The translations under genes and the position numbers were made by a program. DNA of 64,000 nucleotides from Fomitopsis serialis (Eukaryota; Basidiomycota; Agaricomycetes; Polyporales; Fomitopsidaceae): the NCBI RefSeq assembly GCF_022376445.1, contig NW_025954972.1, forward strand, positions 1 through 64,000, in the 5' to 3' direction. This document shows positions 1 to 9,916 of the stretch, piece by piece. Position 1 is the stretch's first letter. Each line of letters starts with the position of its first letter. Below the pieces are notes generated by a model. It searched no databases and was not told where the DNA came from. It worked only from the letters and a program-made list of their open reading frames with translations.

Positions 1-200
1 TAGAGTCCAACTTCTGTATCATCGACTCTTCCGACGTTTCTCCATGCCGTGCCTTCGCATCGTTTCGCGACAAATGCCTTGCCAGTTCATCGTCCGCGGT
101 GAGCTTGTCTGAATGTGGTTTACAGGCTGCTGAGTGCTGTGTCGCCCGTGAAATGTAATGATACTACGAATATCGTATAACCGAACTCCCACCACTGCAC

Positions 201-995
201 CTAGCCATATCCTCTCAAGTTCCACTGCTCTCCCTCCCTGCTCCTCTCACTCGCGACACTCCTAACGGAGTCTTGATTCCCATCCTCCGACTCTGCTTCG
301 TCGTCCGACTTGGCTGAAGCGTCCTCGAGCGCCGCAAGTTCCTCTCCCACATATTGTAGAGATCGTTGGCCATACGGTGACGATGCTGTCCGCCAATGCA
401 ACGACGTTAACGGGCCTCTGTATCGTCTCCTTGAAGCGCAGCTCTGGGAGACGATCCCCGAGCAGTTCATCTCCGACAGGGGCAGGGCTGTGTAGTAAGT
501 GGTCCTTGTCCACAGCGAATAAGAGGTGCGAGTCGCTCTGGAAGCCGTGTGCGTGCCGCTTAGTAACATTCTCCTTTAGGCGGAATAGCGCCCCTCGTCA
601 AGCGGGCGATTGTTGTATTTCCCAAACTGTGGTGAAATGGACTTCCTGTCGATGATGTTGAACTTCATCGTTCCGAGAAACGCGTCCTGCGCCCGACGAT
701 CGAGCTCAAGGAGCTTTGCAGGGCTGACTTCCGACCATTGGTTCTTTAGAGGCCATATGATAAGTTTTCGGAGTTCAAGCATGAGCCAAGCACGCACCGT
801 CACCGAATCCCAAATATCGGCGTCCTCCTTTGACATGATCCTCTCATCCGTATTCTCACTTTCCCCCTTGGCTCCCGCTGGAGACACCATGTCTGGGACG
901 TCTACTGAGCGAGCGTCTTCTGAGGAAACACCTTTCGCCTTCTTCGGCTTTCCATCCTTGCCCGCGGTCTTCGGCTTCGGCTTCGCAGACGACAT
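201..995 (-). CDS. hypothetical protein with basic N-terminus and acidic C-terminus, frame broken
   Basis: Reading starts at an ATG at 995-993. The first 25 residues are rich in Lys, Pro and Ala (SSAKPKPKTAGKDGKPKKAK), followed by a helical stretch with DIWDSVTVRAWLMLELRKL. The frame closes at 576 just after GRYSA. A convincing continuation (LKENVTKRHAHG, then DKDHLLHSPAPVGDELL) lies in the next frame, as if one base were missing near 578. A third segment (EELAALEDASAKSDDEAE, Glu/Asp-rich) ends at a stop at 201. The three segments together give roughly 260 residues. I do not recognise the family. The basic head and acidic tail could suit a nucleic-acid-associated protein, but that is only inference. 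An upstream extension to 1166 would start at GTG and looks unlikely. Confidence 0.4.
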
Positions 996-1170
996 ACTGG
1001 CTACTAGGGTTTTTGATTGAAGCAGGTCTCTGGATAACAAGCCAGTGCACAAAGTTGTGTCGGGCTGCGAATAACGTGTCACTGTCGGACTATGGGCGTG
1101 CAGAAATGCGTCGGGCGAGGGGTAGCGCGTTACCGTCGGACTAAGGTGGCGACGGTTGTCGGACACTGAG

Positions 1171-3653
1171 CAGCTCTTAGTGTTCTAGACGCCCGCGCTG
1201 AACCAGCTCGACTCATATCTGGTCTTACTTTACACTCAATCATTATGCACAGACGTTAGTCCGGGCCTCGGAGACAGGACTGGTACCAGACCCAAATTTT
1301 GATTGGTTCAGCGAGAATACGATGATGTCAATGTTTCAGTGCAAATCAAATCTCTCTAATGCCTAGCATTCATTGGTGAATATACTATGATCATCCGAGA
1401 TTCACGGGGATCTGTCGTGCGATCGAGAAGCCGCCCACATGCCGAAGCTAATCACTCGTTATCACAAGCGAATGTCGCTTCGAGATACGATGTTGCGCAA
1501 CCGAGCGAAACGAATACGAAGCATCAGGGACTGGGCCCACCTAGCACCGCTGTGTGCACACAGCGCGACATGCAAATGTAGGTATCGTCTGCGATTGATA
1601 GCATGCTCATGTACCCCCATGCGTCATTTCCAATGCGCCACCCAAAGCACTGGCATGGGCAGGAGACAATACCTACAGCGGTCTGCGACATATTCCGTCT
1701 AAACAATAGACTGCGGTATCATTCGTTGCTATGGGACACGATATATGTAGCCCATGGAACCATTGTTATTGTTTGTTCTCAGAAAGGTAGACTTGGAGCG
1801 CGAACAGATTTGAGCAACACTGCACAGTAAGCACTCCAGAATCACATAACAAGATGTTGCTATTATAGCGCAGCTCTAATAGCTTGGTAGGTACAAAGGC
1901 TTGGTAACAGAACCGTGGATGTCGAGCTTTAGTATTTTCCAGATAGACCATACGAGCGACACAGCTATTCACGTGAATAAGCAACGACTCCTGTGCGACT
2001 AGTGTTGTACAAGCTAATGTTGTCGTAGAAAAAGAGTTCAATGCGTGGATGATCCCCCATGACGATTGGTCCGATCCAGGTTTGACCAATGGACAAGCTT
2101 GGAAGGGCATCCGCGAGTCCACCGTTTGGAGGTTGGAAATCGATTAAGAAATCAGACTGCTGTTCGTTCAGGGGAGCTCCCTTAGCGCTACCAGTTAGTC
2201 AATCTATTTCCGAGGCTACATTGTGAAGGGATGTGAATGAGCTCACTTGCTCTGTAGGAATAGACGGGTATATGTCCATGTCCTTATACACACCCCTGGG
2301 TCGGTGAACAGAGTCGCATGCAAGATGTATCACAAAAACCTGAGCACTCACGCATCAGAATTGACATACAGGTCGTTCGGCGCCTCATTTATGTTGCTCG
2401 ATGCTGGCATGGTCGGTTCGTCGGAGACGCTACGTCGCGACAAACCAACGATAAGCATATATGTCGTGCCAATTAGGATGCATTGTGAGCTGACTGACCT
2501 CCCCTGGTACAACTCTGCCATTGCATGGGCATACCCTTGTCGTCAAACAAAAGATGGTATAAGAGTCAATGGTGGTCGCATATGGAAAATCAAGGAGCAT
2601 GTGTTTGTGCTGGACCCTAAAGGGGAAAATATGATCCACTAGGTAGACTAGAGCTGGTATCATGTCGGAATCGACCCCAACGTGCACCCTGGTACATGTA
2701 TCCAAGCACACCTACCGCATGGCTTCTATCATTCTGTGTGATACCTGATGGAGGTGTTCTGTGTCACGAGCAAATTGCCATGACTTTGACGCACGTCTCC
2801 CACAATTTGCCTAGTGCAGGCAAGTCGATTCATACCTCTGTATCCGTCACATAGTGTGTCTCTCGCCTACATGCGAAGTGGCAGATATTGCAGTTCCAAT
2901 GAATCTACTACGATGTATCATATTTCATTCTCAGATCACGCGTCCCTACCCCGTGCGAGGACCACAGAAAATCCATGAAACATGATGTGATACCATAGAA
3001 TGGGCAAGACTCCGGAGGGGTTACATGATCGGTTAGATAATGACAAGCATACGTTCGTTGTCGGATAATCCCGACTCTACGATCATTCCCTCGACGTGCT
3101 ACACAACGACCTCTGCAACGACATTGTCTCAGTCGCTCAGTTCATAACCCATGGCGTGATCGTAATCAATGTCGACATCTTTGTAAAGTATGTCAGTGTC
3201 TGGGGCTATCGGCATACATGGTGTGTGTGTCAGAACTTACCGCTATCATCGTCTTGAACCTGCAGTTGTACAGGTCTATTGGTAATCAGTGTAACGAGGT
3301 CTGTAGGGTCGCGAACGTCTGACAAGCGTTTAACACGATGATGTACTGCCCACGCGTACATTTAAACACAACGCACCAACAATACGATCATTCACTAAAA
3401 TGACACAAGTCAGTGCGAATGAGAAAAAATCGAGGTGACGACATACATATCCAGCGGAGAGCCATCGGAGCAAATGCTCTACGATGTGCAGCAGGGCTAG
3501 CCATGGACGAGACGACACGCGGCCGTATTCTGTAATACTCGAACAGAAACCACCGAATGTTGTGTGCGTCGTGAGGGATTAAGGGATCGACAGTGATCCA
3601 TTGGAATAAGGCGAGGAGAAGAACAGGAAAGTTCTGCTCCTGTCCAGAACGCC
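1171..3653. other. stretch without recognised gene
   Basis: Only short open frames are present, for example a 131-codon plus-strand frame at 2247-2642 and a 118-codon minus-strand frame at 1766-2122. Neither has a recognisable motif or clear exon partners. Several TGTCG/CGACA words occur, as elsewhere in the left 8 kb. I see no promoter or terminator that I can defend. Confidence 0.4.
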
Positions 3654-4133
3654 TCAGTGACCGAAGCCAAGGTGGAGTCTGTATGAGTACAGTGAATGGT
3701 GCGATGCTATATCTCGACAGCTTTGGTTGCTTACCAGGACGTGACAGCGAATTAACAGTTCAAAGTTCCTCCAGGTGAGCGGGCTGTTGTATGCTGCCCA
3801 AAGCGTGCGTTCAAGGCGATTGAAAACCTCTGTGTTCCACTCATCCGGAGCAGGAGCAAGATCACTGAACAGGTTCCTATCTTCCAGGATCTCATGACGT
3901 TGGCGTGTACCTTCGGCTCCCATGGGCGACAAATGGAATACGTGGTTACGTAGGTCGCTAATGGAGGATTGGCCCACCATTGAAGGGGTTCGTCGGAGGG
4001 TGATGGAAGCAAAAGATGAAGGGAGGTAGGCCGTGCGCAGGTGTCGTAGTCCAGGGATAAAACGGAGAACGATGTCGGAAGTTATACTATTAGTAGACTT
4101 AGCAGCTGGCGCAGAGAGCGACAGATTTTCCAT
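3654..4133 (-). CDS. hypothetical ORF, 159 codons
   Basis: A single uninterrupted frame begins at an ATG at 4133 (MENLSLSAPAAKSTN) and ends at 3654. The middle contains PTPDEW-like acidic and aromatic residues (DLAPAPDEWNTEVFNRLE) and TLWAAYNSPLTWRNFELL, which reads as soluble helical protein. The composition is plausible for a real exon, but there is no recognisable domain. The last third could be read-through into an intron. It may be an exon of a longer gene whose other parts I could not join. Overlapping frames exist on the same strand (3752-4012), so confidence is low. Confidence 0.25.
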   Translation of the reverse strand: MENLSLSAPAAKSTNSITSDIVLRFIPGLRHLRTAYLPSSFASITLRRTPSMVGQSSISDLRNHVFHLSPMGAEGTRQRHEILEDRNLFSDLAPAPDEWNTEVFNRLERTLWAAYNSPLTWRNFELLIRCHVLVSNQSCRDIASHHSLYSYRLHLGFGH

Positions 4134-4159
4134 CGCATGCCTGCGCCCCAATTGGCGTA

Positions 4160-4789
4160 TCTCTCATACTCATCGGCGATCAAACCATCCCGGGCCGAAC
4201 GCGTCGTCCATCAGAACGTGGAACTTTGGAAGGCTCAGTTGCACATCGCAACGTTCCGTGGACCCAAGCGCTGGAGCCGATATTTGCCCGATCATTGCAT
4301 GAATACATTGTGCACACCTACTGGATAAGCGGCGTTGACAGATAATTGAATGCACTCATCATCAAGCCTAAGGTTCACATGATACTGGCTCCACGTCGAT
4401 AACTGTCGAGTTCTGCGACATTGCAAGCCAACGTCGATAACAGCTCGCGACAGAGGGAATATTGGCCTCCTGACGCATCGTCTGCGATCGATGTATCCAA
4501 ATAACACTGGTGCAACTGTGTATGCCAGCCCCTCACCAGCGTGAACATGATTCTTCATAGTGTTTTCTCAAGGCATTATGCTGTACCTAGCGTGATATTG
4601 ACGACCTAAATCGTAGCCACCGCATCAGCGAGCGAGCCATACACAAGCAATAGACACCCCCTTTGTATTCGCCATATGTTGCTCCACATCTACCCGTGCT
4701 TGACAACCCTGTGGCACAACTGCATTATCGAAGGAATGTTTCATGCGGCATGCTCCATTACTCCCACCTTCGACTGCACACGGTAGGGC
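4160..4789. other. stretch without recognised gene
   Basis: Short frames only (88 codons minus at 4292-4558, 89 codons plus at 4033-4302). They show no family motif and no consistent splice signals. Confidence 0.3.
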
Positions 4790-5167
4790 CTAAGTACCAT
4801 GTCTGTATGTATATATTGACGCGACGTTATCTACGGCGCACCCTTCCCTGGGTTCAGTTAGATTAGCCGTCGCGTTATGTCGTAGATACGTACCTAATAC
4901 TCGCAACTGCGTGCGAACCGCGGCGAATTGAGTGGAGGATACGGCGACGTCGGAATCGAGTATTCTCGCCTGCCCCCCGGTAACGGCCTGCTTCCACTGC
5001 GCGACGGTAAAGAATTGGCCAAGATCGGAAACCCAGACATGACTTGCGACGGCTCCGAACGAGTCGTTCTGTCGCAGAGGGAGTCGGAAGGGAATGGTGT
5101 AACTGTGGCCGGGAACCGCAATGTCGGGGCGGCCCCAATCAACTGCGCGCCAGGCGGTTGCGTCGCA
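4790..5167 (-). CDS. exon-like open frame of an unidentified protein
   Basis: On the minus strand, the frame that opens after a possible acceptor (TTTTAGGTAG, ending at 5168) reads CDATAWRAVDWGRPDIAVPG, then FRLPLRQNDSFGAVASHVW and DLGQFFTVAQWKQAV. It stays open to a stop at 4790. Its amino-acid make-up is more protein-like than the 273-codon frame that overlaps it (4894-5715, ATG at 5715), which is rich in Ser, Thr and Pro. A good donor (GTACGTAT) lies near 4891, so the true exon may end there. I do not recognise the protein. The call rests only on composition and splice-like sites. Confidence 0.3.
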   Translation of the reverse strand, partial: CDATAWRAVDWGRPDIAVPGHSYTIPFRLPLRQNDSFGAVASHVWVSDLGQFFTVAQWKQAVTGGQARILDSDVAVSSTQFAAVRTQLRVLGTYLRHNATANLTEPREGCAVDNVASIYTYRHGT

Positions 5168-5715
5168 CTACCTAAAATCTTGTATGACGTGGAGATGTAA
5201 TTAGACAGACAACTCACAAGTTTCAGATTGAGACTGCTTGTGAGAGGAGCGACCCAAAAACCTGCAATATGTCCCGACTTTAACACGTCGATTTTGCTGA
5301 CCACTGCAGGTCGCCATTTGCGTGTATTTGCTCCGTGGTAGGCCGCCGAGAACTTGTTGTCGGTAGGCCGAATCCAGACAAGGCAGCGCGGTATGCGGGG
5401 CGACATGAGGGTGGATGAGGTACGATGAGACGTGGTCGTCCGACAGTCGGAGACGGTCGACAAACTGTGACCTACTGATTGTATCAAAAGGTCCAGGTAA
5501 GAGGGAATTTCAGGCAGCGTAAAAGCAAAGGTTATGTTACCTGAGAGTGTTTGAAGACCCGTTGGCAGATTTGAGTGGTATGCGACACTGTATGACTGTC
5601 GCAGGAATAGCGCGACAACACACATTTGTCGTGGTTTGCTCCCGACGTTTGCACTGTTCTCAATGCTATATGAGGATTGTTGGTATTCTCTTTGAGTATG
5701 TGAATCAATATCCAT
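4894..5715 (-). CDS. long ORF, 273 codons, uncertain
   Basis: This is the longest ATG-initiated frame in the left 8 kb. It begins MDIDSHTQREYQQSSY and ends at 4894. No domain is recognised. Its 3' third conflicts with the better-looking frame at 4790-5167, so at most its 5' part (LSGNITFAFTLPEIPSYLD region) would be coding. It also overlaps a region dense in TGTCG/CGACA words, which favours incidental openness. Confidence 0.2.
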   Translation of the reverse strand: MDIDSHTQREYQQSSYSIENSANVGSKPRQMCVVALFLRQSYSVAYHSNLPTGLQTLSGNITFAFTLPEIPSYLDLLIQSVGHSLSTVSDCRTTTSHRTSSTLMSPRIPRCLVWIRPTDNKFSAAYHGANTRKWRPAVVSKIDVLKSGHIAGFWVAPLTSSLNLKLVSCLSNYISTSYKILGSATQPPGAQLIGAAPTLRFPATVTPFPSDSLCDRTTRSEPSQVMSGFPILANSLPSRSGSRPLPGGRREYSIPTSPYPPLNSPRFARSCEY

Positions 5716-5892
5716 TTATCTCAACTACGACAACAAACTGGTCCGTGTCGGTTGGTGTCGCTGTAATGTACGCACACGAATGTCGTAGGCCACTCCCGAC
5801 AGGCACAGTGTCTCCCGCTAACTAACCTAACTAATCTAAGTACCAGCACAAGTGTCGTAGGCAACTCCCGACATGGACAGTGTCTCCCGCTA
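5581..5892. repeat. TGTCG/CGACA word cluster with a 40-bp direct repeat
   Basis: About ten occurrences of TGTCG or its complement fall within 300 bp. Two copies of an approximately 40-bp unit, 5781-5820 and 5853-5892, differ at only a few positions. Both begin TGTCGTAGGC, contain ACTCCCGACA, and end with CAGTGTCTCCCGCTA. The period is 72 bp. The unit is not coding in any convincing frame. It may be a small tandem duplication or an array of binding sites. Confidence 0.6.
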
Positions 5893-7061
5893 GCAACGCT
5901 CCGTACATTGCCAATGGGTGATAGAAACCTTTGAACACACATAGTGCACCAGCTTCCGACGCAACCCGACCCTAGTCTACGACTCAGGCCTCTATGTCGA
6001 TTCAAGAGAGTATAAACAGTAATCCTACGCAATGAAGTGAGCGTACTCGTAATCTAAATGACAATACGTTAAACACGACCAAGTATCACTTAGATATTGA
6101 CAGTGTTGAGAGCAAACCGTCGCAACAGTCAGACATAGTGGCTCAAATAATAGCTGTCGCGTGAATCACATCAATCGCTGAATCATCACCAATTGGTATG
6201 TGCTATTTAAGCCCGTCGCCAAGGGCAACAAGCATCACCCGGCGAACTCGGACACTCGCAAGAGCTCCTACATCGCGGCTTCACAAACGTAATGGAAACG
6301 AGCGCTACGATCATTCGGACACACCTCGTAGCGTCACCATTAAACTCGGCTGCCCTCACACATCTAGCCGCCCCATGAAAATGTCGAGGTCCATCAAGTT
6401 TGACCGCTTAGGAGGCTGTCCTGAGTCGGACGCGACACCGCCCACAGGCCGCATGATCAATGAAGATATCATCGTGTACTGCTTGGACACGACTGGTTGT
6501 TGTTTGCAAATCCTGTTCATTGTTTCAGGAGGGCATAGCCCTATGTAGACTCCAAGTAGCTGCTATGTATGTACTCGAGGGGGCTTGCGTTGTGTGTGTC
6601 TAGCGATATATTGGTTCGGTACAACTCCGTAGAGGTAATTTCATTGGGTGGGATGGGTTGTCATTGGTGCTAATATGCATATAAAGTAGGGTTATTATTG
6701 TGTCTTGCAGTGTCTATGTACAGTTTGTGGGTGGTACGTCTGGAATAAAATCAACTGAAGTGAGACATGTGTATATTGGGAGTATCAGGAATGCGCGCGT
6801 GAGAGGCGGTCGATAGTCGCCGTCTTCAGTAGCTGGTAAGGAGGGATGATTTGTGATGATTCACGGGTGCGCTCATCCTGTAGAGGGCGGTACTAATCGT
6901 AAGTAGTCTAGTAGCAGCTTGAATCGTAACACGGTCAATGAGAAGATCAAAAGGAAAGAGAATCGCATGTGTGGACGCGACTGAGGACCAGATCTGCATC
7001 AACAGCGTCGACTGTCGGAAGTCTGTGTCGACGGAAGGCACCAAGAGCTGTCACATGCAAA
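5893..7061. other. stretch without recognised gene
   Basis: A 116-codon plus-strand frame lies at 6198-6548 (rich in Arg, Ser and Thr, no motif). Otherwise only short frames are present. Nothing here can be tied to a known family. Confidence 0.3.
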
Positions 7062-7254
7062 GTGCTGCCACAGCTAGCCAGATGGTGACTCTAGTAGATT
7101 ATTGTTGGAGTCACGTCAAATGTTGTAGCATCTGCAATTTGATACACGCCATGGGCTGAACCCATGGCGTGTATCAAATTGCAGATGCTACAACATTTGA
7201 CGTGACTCCAACAATAATCTACTAGAGTCACCATCTGGCTAGCTGTGGCGGCAC
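7062..7254. repeat. near-perfect inverted repeat, 94-bp arms, 5-nt spacer
   Basis: Left arm 7062-7155 and right arm 7161-7254 are reverse complements over 94 bp with a single mismatch (T at 7066 against G at 7250, still a G-T type pair). The spacer is CTGAA at 7156-7160. The arms meet at CCATGGG/CCCATGG. Beyond the arms the pairing decays quickly (ATGCAAAGTGC against ATGCAGAAGCCGTGC), so the boundaries are sharp. A transcript would form a long hairpin. A palindrome this long and this perfect must be recent, or must be an assembly or library fold-back artefact. Confidence 0.95.
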
Positions 7255-7314
7255 GGCTTCTGCATGGACCCTCTGCAGATGGAGCAGACTGTCAACATCG
7301 ACAGATACCAGCGC

Positions 7315-7989
7315 TTAAAGACGGTGTGACATTTGTTTTCTTGAAGCATCAATTGATCCTGTCTCTATAAATAGTTCGTAAATTGCGTGCAGAACATTAC
7401 AACAGATCGGATGTATCCGACTGTCGTGTCGTGTCACTCCACGTGGTACAGATGGTACATGAACACGAATAAGACCAAATTTTGAATGTTGCGGCGCCTT
7501 TTTGCGGCGACACAATGAAACGTCATCATTCTGTCGGTGGATGTCAAACAGGACTTGGTCGTGCATGCATCGTTCACGGACAATGTCGTCCACGCCTGTG
7601 GACTGTCGTGTCGTGTCGCCCGACCCATCGTCTGTAGACGGTCCGTGCATGCATCGTTCACGGACAATGTCGTCCACGCCTGTGGACTGTCGTGTCGTGT
7701 CGCCCGACCCATCGTCTGTAGACGGTCCGTGCATGCATCGTTCACGGACGATGTCGTCCACGCCTGTGGACTGTCGTGTCGTGTCGCCCGACCCATCGTC
7801 TGTAGACGATCCGTGCATGCATCGTTCACGGACGATGTCGTCCACGCCTGTGGACTGTCGTGTCGTGTCGCCCGACCCATCGTCTGTAGACGATCCGTGC
7901 ATGCATCGTTCACGGACGATGTCGTCCACGCCTGTGGACTGTCGTGTCGTGTCGCCCGACCCTGCATCGTTTGTAGATGATGCGTGCAT
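7315..7989 (-). CDS. ORF through the minisatellite, 224 codons, doubtful
   Basis: An ATG frame (MHASSTNDAGSGDTTRQST) runs through the tandem array. It gives a 28-residue repeat containing SGDTTRQSTGVDDIVRERCM and then a unique tail ending in QMSHRL. Because the DNA unit is 84 bp (a multiple of 3), several frames on both strands are equally open through the array (plus 7502-8134, plus 7537-7980, minus 7434-8153). Openness alone is therefore weak evidence. No secretion signal or domain is seen. Confidence 0.2.
   Translation of the reverse strand: MHASSTNDAGSGDTTRQSTGVDDIVRERCMHGSSTDDGSGDTTRQSTGVDDIVRERCMHGSSTDDGSGDTTRQSTGVDDIVRERCMHGPSTDDGSGDTTRQSTGVDDIVRERCMHGPSTDDGSGDTTRQSTGVDDIVRERCMHDQVLFDIHRQNDDVSLCRRKKAPQHSKFGLIRVHVPSVPRGVTRHDSRIHPICCNVLHAIYELFIETGSIDASRKQMSHRL
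7561..7983. repeat. 84-bp minisatellite, five units plus a degenerate partial unit
   Basis: Units start at 7561, 7645, 7729, 7813 and 7897, each opening GTGCATGCATCGTTCACGG. The fifth unit carries a 3-bp insertion near its end, and a partial sixth unit follows to about 8005. Variants are ordered along the array: units 1-2 read GACAATGTCG and end ACGGTCC, units 3-5 read GACGATGTCG, and units 3-4 end ACGATCC. Each unit contains TGTCGTGTCGTGTCG and small internal palindromes such as GACGATGTCGTC. The ordered variants fit growth by unequal exchange or slippage. Confidence 0.95.
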
Positions 7990-8257
7990 CCATCATCGTT
8001 CACGGACGGTGCTGATCGTGCGACCAATGTGTCGCGTCGGCGCGCATCGTCCAGAGACGATATTTCTGCTGCTTCTTCTGCGATATTGTAGCTGTACTGC
8101 ATCGATTGACAACGATACAGTCTACCCTCATTGAATCTGCTACTTAGTTGCATGTCTGACTATCCCAGGGGTACAAATCACAGTTTCCTTGCCTCCATTG
8201 ACGGTTAGTCTGACGCTAATCCTATCCTTACCACCCTTTCAGAACAGCATATAATCG

Positions 8258-8463
8258 CTGGATTTAGCAGGATGACGTCAGTACGATCTGGAACGGTCTA
8301 CACCGGGGCCGGTGCGCTCCAGATAAGAAGTCCATCACGGACATCAAGGTATTTGCAAGATGCGATGTGTCACTACGCCCAATCCGGGTTGTTTTGGTAC
8401 TGTACAGGTAAACGTGACTAAACATAACCAAAGGGATCTGACGAGGCATATAAGCCGAAAGGT
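8258..8463 (+). repeat. 206-bp element, copy 1
   Basis: This segment is repeated at 8618-8825 with roughly 80% identity. Shared blocks in order are CTGGATTTAG, AAGAAGTCCATCACGGACAT, GCAAGATG, GGTACTGTACAGGTAAAC, CCAAAGGGA and a TATAAGC near the end. No frame is convincingly coding. The two copies lie head to tail with 154 bp between them, directly upstream of the CpG-poor gene. Confidence 0.8.
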
Positions 8464-8524
8464 CCGCCGTAGAGGACCCCCTCAGCGGCCTTATCCTTTT
8501 GGCTCTACCCCCCACTCGTCACAA

Positions 8525-8543
8525 AACGCGGCTTCGCCGCGTT
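8525..8543. other. GC-rich hairpin between the two 206-bp copies
   Basis: AACGCGGC and GCCGCGTT form a perfect 8-bp stem around a TTC loop. It is flanked by CACAAA on one side and a T-run with TTTTTGTG on the other, so a second outer stem can form. It looks like a bacterial-type terminator, but there is no bacterial context. It sits in the spacer between the 206-bp repeat copies. Confidence 0.6.
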
Positions 8544-8617
8544 CGTTTTTGTGTCAATCACCTAACCCTGCCCCTACATGGCGGATGGGTCACATGCACA
8601 GGTATCATGTGTGACTT

Positions 8618-8825
8618 CTGGATTTAGATAGATGATGTCACTGTGTTCTGGAGTGGTTCCAGCCGGGATCCGGCTCGCTCCAGAAAAGAAGTCCATCACG
8701 GACATTGCAGCATTTGCAAGATGGGATGTGTCACCCTGCCCAAATTGGGCCTGTTGTGGTACTGTACAGGTAAACATGACTAAACAATACCAAAGGGACC
8801 TGAAGAGGCTATAAGCTGACAGGGT
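8618..8825 (+). promoter_or_regulatory. 206-bp element, copy 2, possible promoter of the 9052 gene
   Basis: This is the second copy of the element at 8258-8463. It ends with GAGGCTATAAGCTGACAG, a TATA-like sequence about 240 bp upstream of the ATG at 9052 on the same strand. Its right end coincides with the left edge of the CpG-poor block. The promoter role is inferred from position and the TATA-like word only. Confidence 0.4.
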
Positions 8826-9051
8826 CAGTGCTTAGGATTCCTCATCCCCTCTTGTCCCTTGCCTTAAACCACCATCTTCACAAACCATCACTTCACAGTG
8901 TTGTTCTGTGTGTGAAGAAGCCATCTAAGGTCTGTTCATTCCTCTCACTAGTCCTTCTCTGCCACTGGCTCAATTACCCTTCCAAAAATCTGTTATCTCA
9001 GCACTCCCAACTTCCAATCACCACTATCCACAATTCCAAGTCCTCTCAGCT

Positions 9052-9916
9052 ATGTCGCTGGCTCACATGGTTCAACTTGCTCATGCCACTTTGCCAATTG
9101 TGAGTATAGTTTATTCTTGTCTGTGGCTTGTTGCACTCAACTCTTGTAGGGAGTGTTCCTACAGAGATTCATGTCTCATGATGGAACTACACTCCTGTTG
9201 CCTCTCACTCATGGCATCCATGGAATCATCCCAGCTCTCACAAATATGGCCATTCAGTGGCATGCTATTGAGACTGTGATCCTGTGGCAGTTGGATACCT
9301 CCTATGCAAACTTGGATAGGTTTTACCAGCTACTCTCACGTTGCAGTCATATCAAAAGCTTTAACCTCTGGGTTTGTGATATGGCTGCAGCTGATGGAGT
9401 CATGACTGAGCTGTCTGAGCCTTGGACTGAACAAGAAGATCAGTTCCCTTGGCCACAGCTACAAAGTGCCACCTTTTGTTGGTATGGAGCTAGAGAGGAG
9501 TTCCTAGAGGCTTTTGCCAGCTGGTGCATGTGCCTAGACACATACCAGTCTCCTACCTACATAGGTGTGAGGGAACTTAACAATCCTCAATTCATGGTGA
9601 GCTGTTCATTGTGTCTGTATAGTGCTCAGTATGTTGACTATATTCTTTGGAACAGCTGTCTGAAATGGATGGGATCTTAGAGGCATTGGATCATATCAGG
9701 GTGCCTACAAGAGTGCTCTTGATTGACCAAGACATCCCACACCCTGTTGTGGTTAATTCTAGAAGGATCAGGGGAGCTGTGACCCATATGGCCATTATAA
9801 TCCACAACCAGATACTGGCTTTGGACCACAATACTCTTGTGCTCAAAATATGTGTACCATGGTCTTGGCTGATTACCACTCTTATTTTGGAATCATTGAC
9901 TAGTCTCTGTAACTAG
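9052..9916 (+). CDS. unidentified 251-residue protein, three exons, CpG-poor
   Basis: Exons 9052-9099, 9150-9596 and 9656-9916 are joined by introns with canonical ends (GTGAGTATAG to CTTGTAG, and GTGAGCTG to GGAACAG), both in phase 0. The product is 251 residues: MSLAHMVQLAHATLPI, then GVFLQRFMSHDGTTLLLPLT, GIHGIIPALTNMAIQWHAIE, and a Trp/Leu-rich middle. The style (ETVILWQLDTSYANLDRFY, then CSHIKSFNLWVCDMA) resembles the leucine-rich portions of basidiomycete F-box-type proteins, but no F-box is visible, so this is only a resemblance. Codon use avoids CpG almost completely, unlike every neighbour. The intact splicing and frame inside a CpG-depleted block argue that the gene is functional or recently acquired. 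Confidence 0.7.

Noticed and set aside
7561..8005. CRISPR-like array
   Set aside because: Units are directly adjacent with no unique spacers, in a eukaryotic context; it is a minisatellite.
8525..8543. Bacterial intrinsic terminator and horizontal transfer from bacteria
   Set aside because: The hairpin alone is insufficient; adjacent genes have spliceosomal introns and no bacterial gene is near.
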